From an uncultured Clostridia bacterium (GTDB lineage Bacteria > Bacillota > Clostridia > Oscillospirales > Acutalibacteraceae): a DNA stretch of 7,442 nucleotides. This document shows positions 1 to 5,402 of this stretch, piece after piece. A program made the translations under genes and the position numbers. The notes beneath the pieces were generated by a model that was not told the origin of the DNA, ran no database searches, and was given only the letters and a program-made list of their open reading frames with translations. The stretch covers positions 1-7,442 of the forward strand of contig CALGGQ010000157.1 of assembly GCA_937915775.1 (NCBI GenBank), in the 5' to 3' direction. Position 1 is the first letter of the stretch; every line of letters starts with the position of its first letter.

Positions 1-850
1 CATAAGACAGAGGTAGATGTTCCCGCATTCGTAGACGGCATTGCCGTTCAGGCTATCGGAAGCAATGTATTTGAGAGCGAGACTTTAAGCAATCTGGAGC
101 GTATATCCTTGCCCGATACCTGCACGGAGATAAAGGAAAACGCTTTTAAGGATGCACAGGTGTTGAAAACCGTTACGGCAAATAACCTTGAAATCATCGG
201 GGACAGCGCTTTTGAGAATGCCTATCAGCTTCGCAGTATTCCGTCGGAGCATATTACTGCTATCGGTGACCGTGCCTTTAAAGAGGATTCGCACATCAGA
301 GAATTTGATTTTTCCTCAGTGCAGACGATAGGCGATGAGGCATTTTATCAAACCTTGGTTTACAGCCTTGTCTCAGATACGCTGACGGAGGTTGGCGACT
401 ATGCCTTTTATCACGCCCCTCTTGAATATCTGATTACACCGCAGCTTGATACTGTCGGTGTTGGCGCTTTTCAGGACGATTACCTGCTTCGTAGTATTGA
501 ACTCGATTCGGTTGTTTACCTTGCCAACGATGTGTTTCGAGCGTGCAGTAATCTGGTAGAGGCACGGCTTCCGATGCTATCCGAGCTTTCGACGGACGGT
601 TATCAATTCTTTATCTGTACGGCGCTGGACGCCGATTTAGTTGATTTAGGCGGTTATTCTCACATTATTCCTTCAAATATGTTTGAGCATACCGATTTCA
701 CTTACTTTGATAACGAATATGTCACGGAAGTAGCAACGCAGGCGTTTGCCCATACGCCGATTGAAATTGTGAGATTGAAGAATTGTCAAGTATTGAACGA
801 ACAGGCATTTTTAAATTGTAATAATATTACGACAATATATACGCCAAGAT
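1..850 (+). repeat. LRR_5/BspA-type leucine-rich repeat array, first gene
   Basis: These are degenerate ~22-24 residue repeats, best seen in segments such as EIIGDSAFENAYQLRSI, AIGDRAFKEDSHIREFDF, TIGDEAFYQ and EVGDYAFYHAPLEYL. The I/V-G-x-x-A-F core is typical of BspA-like LRRs. Compared with the paralogue downstream there is one extra unit (about residues 67-90, bases ~200-270). Confidence 0.8.
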
Positions 851-1662
851 TAACAAACTGCAGCAGATATAGCTTTCCGTTAAATTCGCTTAGAACGCTA
901 TTTTTCCCGAGTATTCCTAAATTTGCGCTTTCATATTTTGGCACTACCGCTAAAACCGTTAATCTATATGCCAATAACGACGGCGTCATTTCGAGTTATG
1001 ATTATTACCGGAAAAATCATACCGATGTTGCGAATCGCTACCTGTTTCAGATATTTGCCGGTAACGGTTCGGAAATGTATACAGAAGCAGATACCTTGAA
1101 ATATTCACCAATAGATACCTATAAAATGGTAATCGACCAAAATCCGACGGTGGAGGATGGCGTGCTGCATTTCAATTTCCGTTGGCATCTCCCCGAAGAT
1201 TTGGCTGGGCTGCCGTATGATGTGCGTTATTATTGCGAATACAAGATTCAGAATTATAGCGAAACAGTAGAGGCGGAGATTACGCATCTCAGCAGCAATG
1301 AATCCACAACGGATTTCACCGTGCCGGTTGATTACATTCCGTCAAATCCGTCTGCGTCTTTTACAGCCGTCGGATGTGTGGATATCGACGGTATGGTGTT
1401 TAAGTCCGCGCCGGTCGTTACTACTTTATCGCAGGCAGCGGAAAATGAGATCGAGCCCGATTGCGAGCATCAGTACGGCATTACCTATATGACGCAGGAC
1501 GGCACGGTTTATCTGCAATGCGAAAAGTGCTACGACGAATTCAGCTTGCCGTTTGCCGATTATCTGAACACTGATAACGTTTACCTTGATGTTAATAACG
1601 ACGGGATTGTCAACGCCAAGGATTATGCCATGATTCAGAAAGAGTATGGGGTGACGTTATGA
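1..1662 (+). CDS. BspA-type leucine-rich-repeat surface protein with C-terminal dockerin-like loop (5' end missing)
   Basis: The frame is open from base 1, so 553 residues of a longer protein are visible. The TTG at 109 is an internal leucine codon (LPDTCTE), conserved in the next gene, and not a start. Residues ~1-280 are LRR_5/BspA-type repeats with the recurring pattern xxIGxxAFxxxxxLxxIxLxx. Residues ~386-484 form a region shared with the next gene (DGVLHFNFRW ... GCVDIDGMVF) that I cannot name. A CxH...CxxC motif follows (C488, H490, C507, C510). The protein ends with one EF-hand-like loop, residues 530-541 (DVNNDGIVNAKD), having D/N/D/N/D at positions 1, 3, 5, 9 and 12. A type I dockerin normally has two such repeats, so this is half of one. 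The gene is coupled to the next by ATGA. By paralogy the missing N-terminus may carry an S8 protease, but that is unseen. The likely role is extracellular binding or attachment (inference). Confidence 0.88.
   Translation, partial: HKTEVDVPAFVDGIAVQAIGSNVFESETLSNLERISLPDTCTEIKENAFKDAQVLKTVTANNLEIIGDSAFENAYQLRSIPSEHITAIGDRAFKEDSHIREFDFSSVQTIGDEAFYQTLVYSLVSDTLTEVGDYAFYHAPLEYLITPQLDTVGVGAFQDDYLLRSIELDSVVYLANDVFRACSNLVEARLPMLSELSTDGYQFFICTALDADLVDLGGYSHIIPSNMFEHTDFTYFDNEYVTEVATQAFAHTPIEIVRLKNCQVLNEQAFLNCNNITTIYTPRLTNCSRYSFPLNSLRTLFFPSIPKFALSYFGTTAKTVNLYANNDGVISSYDYYRKNHTDVANRYLFQIFAGNGSEMYTEADTLKYSPIDTYKMVIDQNPTVEDGVLHFNFRWHLPEDLAGLPYDVRYYCEYKIQNYSETVEAEITHLSSNESTTDFTVPVDYIPSNPSASFTAVGCVDIDGMVFKSAPVVTTLSQAAENEIEPDCEHQYGITYMTQDGTVYLQCEKCYDEFSLPFADYLNTDNVYLDVNNDGIVNAKDYAMIQKEYGVTL
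1648..1662 (+). promoter_or_regulatory. Ribosome binding site and ATGA stop/start overlap
   Basis: GGGGTG at 1648-1653 lies inside the end of the first gene. The ATG at 1659-1661 overlaps the stop TGA at 1660-1662, an ATGA overlap typical of translational coupling. This supports 1659 as the true start, since it is also followed at once by a good signal peptide. The purine-rich site fits a Firmicute and contrasts with the A/T leader of the gene at 5403. Confidence 0.8.
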
Positions 1663-4600
1663 AAAAGATAATAGCTATTGTGATGTCGCTGATAATTCTC
1701 TGCGGCGGTATTCTATGTATGTTCGTTAACGAGAATCTGTTTAGCGTAAAAAATACCGTCAGTATAGAAACATTTTCCGAAGAAGTAACACGAATCAATC
1801 AGAAATATAACATGTATCCGGCGTCATACCGTGTCATCGTCACATCTAAAAAAGATATTGACCGGCTTGACAGTATCGACTGCGTTGAGGGTTACGGTAA
1901 CCTGCATATTCTACAGTTTGATAATCAGCTTTCTGCTGCAAGAGCAATTCGATATTATCAGGAGCAAAGGGCAACAAAGTCCGTAGAAGCAGATGAGCCG
2001 GTTTATTCAGCCGATGATGAAGAAACAATTATTGATTTTACGGATTTGGATTACGAGGAACCCGCATACTATGACGGTCATCTGTCATGGGGCAGCAGTT
2101 ACATTGGCATTGACGAATATACTGCTATATTGTCTGAAATTTCCAATTTGCCGCAGGTTGTTGTCGGCGTGATTGATTCCGGCGTCTGCTATGACCATGA
2201 ATTTCTCAGCGACAGGGTGTTGCGTACCAATTACAATACCAGCAGCTCCGAAGCCGAAACGGGCGGAGAATATGATGATTTCGGTCACGGTACGCTGATT
2301 GCCGGTATTATTGCCGATAACACAACGGATAACGTGAAAATTAAAGGCTACAAGGTGCTGGATCAAAAGGGAAGGGGTACCAAGTCGCTAACGGTTGCCG
2401 GTATTTACAAAGCTATTGCGGACGGAGTAAACGTCATTAACTTAAGCATTGAGGGACCCAAAACCGGCGTTTATCAAACGCCGATTAAAACGGCAGTTAA
2501 TCAGGGCATCGTTGTATGCGTGGCGGCGGGTAATAAAAAGAAGGATGTAAAAAACATTGAGCCCGCCTGCGTACCGGAAGCCCTGACAGTTGCAGCAGTT
2601 GATTATTATGATAAGCTCGCGTCCTTTACCAACTATGGCAGTGGTGTGGATTTCATTGCTCCTGGCGTGCTGATATACAGCACCTTTCTGGAAAATTCTT
2701 ATACCTCTCGAAGCGGCACCTCTTTTGCAGCGCCGTTTGTAGCGTCCGCTGCCGCGTTGGTTAAATCTGCGCATCCTTCTTATAGCGCTATAGAAATTGA
2801 AACATTTTTAAAAAGCATTGGGAATCCTTCCGACTTTGAAACGATGAATTACGCGCCGATTCTGAATTTTTATGACACCGAGGATATTCCTGAAAACCCG
2901 ACGGAACCGAGCAGCGAACCTTCTTCTGAATCGAGCAGTGAGTCATCCTCTGAGTCAAGTAGCGAGCCTTCCTCCGAACCAAGTAGCGAACCATCGTCAG
3001 AGCCAAACAGCGAGTCGTCCTCCGAACCGGAAACAGAGCCGACCTCTGAGGTGACAACACACAGCCACGACGATTATATCACCAGACGGAATTATCAACC
3101 GGTTTTCAACTATAGCAGCGGTGATTACGATGATTATATTGAGCTTGAAATTTCAACTGCCTGTGATGAAAACACCGCGATTTATTATACGATTTATGAT
3201 TATGACCATAATGAGCTTTATCAGGAGGAGATGCGTTATTTGGGCGTTCCCGGTGAGATTCCGCTCTTTATCTCCTGCTGTGTAGAAGCTACTGCATACG
3301 GCGAGCGGTATAAGGGAACAACAGTTGCTTATTATAAAATCTGTGAGGACGATGAGAACTTTGTTATTTCACAGGACGGCAGAATTACTTATTATAAAGG
3401 CGTTGACAGAGAACATATTGAGGTACCGGAGGTAATTGACGGCGTTACCGTACGTTCCATTTCGGGAAGTACATTTACAGGCACAAATTTAACAACGCTC
3501 AAGGAAATCATTTTACCGGATACCTGTACTGAAATTGAGGAGAATACATTTAACGGCGCAACCAATCTTGAACGTGTATATGCGAATAATCTGGAGGTAA
3601 TCGGAAATGCAGCGTTTAAGAAAACGCAGAATTTAGCCTATATTGATTTTGATAACGTCAATTCCATCGGTGCGGAAGCGTTTTATAATTCCGGTGTTGA
3701 CAGCCTGTATGCGCCGGAGCTAATGGCGGTGAACGATAACGCCTTTGCTTACAGTAGATTGGAATATATGATAGCGCCGAACATATCAGAGTTATCTGCT
3801 TACGGTTTCCGCAACTCCAAGCTGCTTCGAAGCGTTGATTTTCCGCTTGTAGATACAGTCGGTGCAGGCGTTTTTGAAGGCTGCGAAAACCTTGCTGAGG
3901 TTAATTTGCCCTCTGTTACGTCGTTTGAAGAGGGCGGCTCACAGTTTTGCGATTGCTCAGCGCTTGACGGTCAGTCGCTTTCGCTTGGTGAAATTGAGGG
4001 CGTTGTGCCGGAAGCCTGCTTTAAAAATACAGACATTAATTTTTTTAAATCTTCTAAAGTGACGGAAGTCGGCGATGATGCGTTTTATCATACACCGCTT
4101 CAGGCAGTCAGCCTAAAGAATTGCACGCAATTTGGTTTGGACTCATTCGCTTATTGCAATGATTTAACGCGATTTTATCTTCCAAGCAATGAATACTCGA
4201 TTTCATCATACGTCAATTTCTGGGAGCATATATACAGAACAAGTTTTAACCAAATTAATATTCATATGTTGTATCTTGTGAATGTCCCACATCATTACTT
4301 AGGCGATTTTTGTCTGCCAAGCGATGAAACGGATATGCATATATATCTTGGTCCGGAAGCCGACGAAAACACCGTTTCCCTCATTCAAAAATACAATAAT
4401 ATTTATAATAATACGCATTTTAAACTTTATACGGCAGCTAATTCAACAACGTGGAATGCCTACCAAAATGACTACTGGAGTTTTGTAGATACGGATACAA
4501 TGCTTCCGCAACCGAATACCTATGTGAAGGATGGGTATATGTATTGTCAATTTCGTTGGACTGTTCCGAAGGAACTCCGCGACTTGCTTTTTGATATCAA

Positions 4601-4988
4601 CGGAAGTGTTACTTACACCGTAGGTAACAGAACCTATAACAAAGATGCAGATAGCTTTTCCTTTGATCCGTCAAACGGTTTTGTCAATTTTACCGTAAAG
4701 CTGGATAACATTACGCAAACGCAGAGCAATATCAACACAACGATAACCGGCTGTTTGGATATTGACGGCGGGAAGTTCCGTACTGCTCCACTGACGACAA
4801 CCTACAGTGCCGCGACTGAAAATGAGATGGAACCCGACTGTTCTCACGATTACATCATATTGCTTTTTGAAAACGATGTTGTTTATCACTCGTTTTGCCG
4901 GTATAATACAGCTCTTTCAGATAGTCTTTTTGAAATACTACTTCCATGCTACTTGCAAATTCGGTGCAAAGATACTACATTTTTTTGA
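1659..4988 (+). CDS. Secreted subtilisin-like (S8) serine protease with chitobiase-C-like and BspA LRR domains; 3' end non-native
   Basis: The open frame has 1109 codons. Residues 1-~30 are a signal peptide (MKKIIAIVMSLIILCGG...). Residues ~41-117 look like an I9-like prodomain. Residues ~140-405 are the S8 catalytic domain, with Asp173 (VIDSG), His210 (FGHGT), oxyanion Asn292 (AAGN) and Ser355 (GTSFAAP) all present, so it should be active. Residues 418-457 are a Ser/Glu/Pro linker. Residues ~479-561 resemble a chitobiase/hexosaminidase C-terminal beta-sandwich (PVFNYSSGDY ... ENTAIYYTIYD ... VEATAYG). Residues ~585-845 are BspA LRRs, and ~1010-1060 match the unnamed domain of the preceding gene, ending DCSHDYI (to ~1066). 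From ~1067 to 1109 the frame reads antisense through a Bacteroidales toxin gene and its promoter, so this tail and the stop are products of the junction. The native C-terminus, probably CxxC plus a dockerin-like loop as in the paralogue, is lost. It probably acts outside the cell on protein substrates; target unknown. Confidence 0.88.
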   Translation: MKKIIAIVMSLIILCGGILCMFVNENLFSVKNTVSIETFSEEVTRINQKYNMYPASYRVIVTSKKDIDRLDSIDCVEGYGNLHILQFDNQLSAARAIRYYQEQRATKSVEADEPVYSADDEETIIDFTDLDYEEPAYYDGHLSWGSSYIGIDEYTAILSEISNLPQVVVGVIDSGVCYDHEFLSDRVLRTNYNTSSSEAETGGEYDDFGHGTLIAGIIADNTTDNVKIKGYKVLDQKGRGTKSLTVAGIYKAIADGVNVINLSIEGPKTGVYQTPIKTAVNQGIVVCVAAGNKKKDVKNIEPACVPEALTVAAVDYYDKLASFTNYGSGVDFIAPGVLIYSTFLENSYTSRSGTSFAAPFVASAAALVKSAHPSYSAIEIETFLKSIGNPSDFETMNYAPILNFYDTEDIPENPTEPSSEPSSESSSESSSESSSEPSSEPSSEPSSEPNSESSSEPETEPTSEVTTHSHDDYITRRNYQPVFNYSSGDYDDYIELEISTACDENTAIYYTIYDYDHNELYQEEMRYLGVPGEIPLFISCCVEATAYGERYKGTTVAYYKICEDDENFVISQDGRITYYKGVDREHIEVPEVIDGVTVRSISGSTFTGTNLTTLKEIILPDTCTEIEENTFNGATNLERVYANNLEVIGNAAFKKTQNLAYIDFDNVNSIGAEAFYNSGVDSLYAPELMAVNDNAFAYSRLEYMIAPNISELSAYGFRNSKLLRSVDFPLVDTVGAGVFEGCENLAEVNLPSVTSFEEGGSQFCDCSALDGQSLSLGEIEGVVPEACFKNTDINFFKSSKVTEVGDDAFYHTPLQAVSLKNCTQFGLDSFAYCNDLTRFYLPSNEYSISSYVNFWEHIYRTSFNQINIHMLYLVNVPHHYLGDFCLPSDETDMHIYLGPEADENTVSLIQKYNNIYNNTHFKLYTAANSTTWNAYQNDYWSFVDTDTMLPQPNTYVKDGYMYCQFRWTVPKELRDLLFDINGSVTYTVGNRTYNKDADSFSFDPSNGFVNFTVKLDNITQTQSNINTTITGCLDIDGGKFRTAPLTTTYSAATENEMEPDCSHDYIILLFENDVVYHSFCRYNTALSDSLFEILLPCYLQIRCKDTTFF
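2910..3029 (+). repeat. Ser/Glu/Pro low-complexity linker (SSEP/SSES tetrads)
   Basis: Forty codons (residues 418-457) encode near-perfect SSE-P or SSE-S tetrapeptides, using varied serine codons (agc/tct/tcc/tca/agt). The variation suggests selection on the protein and not only recent slippage. It separates the S8 domain from the chitobiase-C-like domain, as flexible acidic linkers often do in secreted multi-domain enzymes. Confidence 0.9.
3411..4190 (+). repeat. LRR_5/BspA-type leucine-rich repeat array, protease gene
   Basis: The repeats have the same style as in the upstream gene, for example EVIGNAAFKKTQNLAYIDF, SIGAEAFYNSGVDSL, TVGAGVFEGCENLAEVNL and EVGDDAFYHTPLQAVSL. Start (LPDTCTEIEENTF) and end (VSLKNC...F.YCN.LT) match the first gene closely, which shows the two arrays derive from one ancestor. 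This array is one repeat shorter. Confidence 0.82.
4850..4865. other. Junction between Firmicute-like and Bacteroidales-like DNA
   Basis: To the left, the plus frame still matches the paralogue (EPDCSHDY, last matching codons at about 4851-4856). To the right, the minus strand encodes a toxin N-terminus that is intact from 4947 down to about 4858 and then hits TGA at 4855-4857. The two homologies therefore meet within a few bases. No inverted repeats, target duplication or integrase site is visible, so nothing suggests a mobile element. An assembly chimera is the simplest explanation; a real recombination is possible. Confidence 0.8.
4855..4947 (-). pseudogene. higB-like: HigB/RelE-family toxin, N-terminal fragment of 30 codons
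   Basis: On the minus strand an ATG at 4947 starts MEVVFQKDYLKELYYTGK, then TSDKQHRFQKAI, then TGA at 4857-4855. This matches, from memory, the start of the Bacteroidetes HigB-type toxins of the RelE/ParE superfamily (MEVVFxKxYLxELYxTGKxxDKxHRFQ), ribosome-dependent mRNA interferases usually of about 100-110 residues. Only about a quarter is present. The catalytic C-terminal part and the cognate HigA antitoxin, which normally follows the toxin, are absent because the sequence changes at ~4858. A Bacteroidetes promoter sits 20 bases upstream of the start, which supports both the start and the strand. The fragment cannot encode an active toxin. Confidence 0.78.
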
Positions 4989-4998
4989 TATTCGCAAA
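4967..4998 (-). promoter_or_regulatory. Bacteroidetes promoter driving the truncated toxin
   Basis: Read on the minus strand, TTTG (4998-4995), 20 bases, then TATCTTTG (4974-4967) match the Bacteroidetes housekeeping promoter (-33 TTTG, -7 TAnnTTTG). Transcription should start near 4960, about 13 bases before the toxin ATG at 4947. It points leftwards into the 3' end of the protease frame, which makes sense only if the DNA left of ~4858 was originally the rest of the toxin gene. Confidence 0.8.
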
Positions 4999-5026
4999 TT
5001 TAGCGAACATTTTCTTATAAAAAAGT

Positions 5027-5034
5027 TACTTTTG
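5027..5034 (+). promoter_or_regulatory. Possible plus-strand Bacteroidetes -7 box
   Basis: TACTTTTG matches TAnnTTTG exactly. No TTTG lies at the usual 19-21 base distance upstream (the nearest is TTTA/TTAG around 4999-5003), so this is half a promoter at best. If used, transcription would begin near 5040 and run to the terminator at 5222-5249. Confidence 0.3.
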
Positions 5035-5040
5035 CTATTA

Positions 5041-5249
5041 CGAGTGTGCGCGTACCTTATATTACGCGTAGTGCGCAAGCGTGCGCGGGAAGATGGTAAA
5101 TAAAATGAGATAAAACCCCTTCGGGAGATAAAAAGAGATAAATCGAAAATACGGGATTTCATCCCTCACAAAAATGAAGAAAATATTCTTGCTCTCGGTT
5201 AGCGGAGTATGGGAATTGGAGAACAGGGCATTGAGTGCCCTGTTTTTTT
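5041..5249 (+). ncRNA. Candidate small RNA unit, about 210 nt, unassigned
   Basis: No convincing gene lies between 4975 and 5402. Within it, a TAnnTTTG box (5027-5034) and an intrinsic terminator (5222-5249) frame about 210 bases. These contain an inverted repeat CGCGTA/TACGCG (5049-5054 and 5063-5068), three GTGCGC copies (5046, 5071, 5081), three GAGATAAA copies (5107, 5125, 5135), a cUUCGg mini-hairpin (5119-5124) and GGGAT-TTC-ATCCC (5153-5165). CGAG at 5041-5044 can pair with CTCG at 5194-5197. This promoter-to-terminator layout recalls small RNAs such as the Bacteroidales-1 motif, but I cannot match it to a known family. The terminator could instead belong to a lost upstream transcript. 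Confidence 0.3.
5222..5249 (+). terminator. Rho-independent terminator
   Basis: A perfect 9-bp stem AACAGGGCA (5222-5230) / TGCCCTGTT (5236-5244) with loop TTGAG is followed by a T run to 5249. It ends plus-strand transcription entering from the left and insulates the promoter at 5321. Confidence 0.88.
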
Positions 5250-5282
5250 GTAGAAACGAGAGTAAAAATCACGCAAAAATGT

Positions 5283-5317
5283 AATTATTCAAAATAAATT
5301 ATTGAATTTGAATAATT
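5283..5317. repeat. AT-rich inverted repeat upstream of the surface-protein promoter
   Basis: AATTATTCAAA (5283-5293) and TTTGAATAATT (5307-5317) form an 11-bp perfect dyad with a 13-base spacer, ending just before the -33 box. It could be a regulator site, but the region is so A/T-rich that chance is a fair explanation. Confidence 0.3.
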
Positions 5318-5320
5318 TAA

Positions 5321-5352
5321 TTTGCATAATTCAAAAAAAAGATGTACCTTTG
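5321..5352 (+). promoter_or_regulatory. Bacteroidetes promoter of the large surface-protein gene
   Basis: TTTG (5321-5324), a 20-base spacer, and TACCTTTG (5345-5352) match the Bacteroidetes -33/-7 consensus with ideal spacing. The expected start is near 5358, giving a leader of about 45 bases to the ATG at 5403. A perfect 8-bp dyad, ACCTTTGC-agac-GCAAAGGT (5346-5365), overlaps the -7 box and start site. The leader has no Shine-Dalgarno sequence and is A/T-rich before the ATG, as is usual in this phylum. Confidence 0.88.
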
Positions 5353-5402
5353 CAGACGCAAAGGTTTTGAATGTAAAATCATTTAACTAATATTATATTA
5401 TC

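Noticed and set aside
109..1662. TTG at 109 as the start of the first gene
   Set aside because: The frame is open from base 1 with LRR-like sequence upstream, and the same leucine (LPDTCTE) is internal in the paralogue.
2788..3060. Frames opposite or alongside the Ser/Glu/Pro linker
   Set aside because: They are produced by the repetitive linker codons and encode only low-complexity basic sequence.
4876..4945. Weak similarity of the protease tail (VVYHSFC...LFEIL) to the first gene's VYLQCEKC...FADYL
   Set aside because: It looked like continued homology, but the CxxC is not preserved and the minus strand here encodes a far better HigB-like match, so the resemblance is chance.
4935..4979. 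Direct repeat ATACTAC (4935-4941 and 4972-4978) as a target-site duplication
   Set aside because: Seven bases, both copies inside the toxin start/promoter segment and not flanking any insert; no element ends are present.
4807..5103. Plus-strand frame of 98 codons across the junction
   Set aside because: It overlaps the protease in another frame, crosses the junction and promoter, and has a composition typical of A/T-rich noncoding DNA.
5107..5142. Three GAGATAAA copies as a CRISPR-like or iteron array
   Set aside because: Units are only 8 bases with unequal spacing (18 and 10) in A-rich DNA; no spacer structure or replication gene.
4938..5162. Minus-strand frame of 74 codons
   Set aside because: Basic low-complexity translation overlapping the toxin start and its promoter; no domain or start signal.
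5174..5284. Small plus frame starting MKKIFLLSVSGVW
   Set aside because: The start resembles a signal peptide, but the frame runs through the terminator hairpin and ends after 36 codons with no recognisable sequence.
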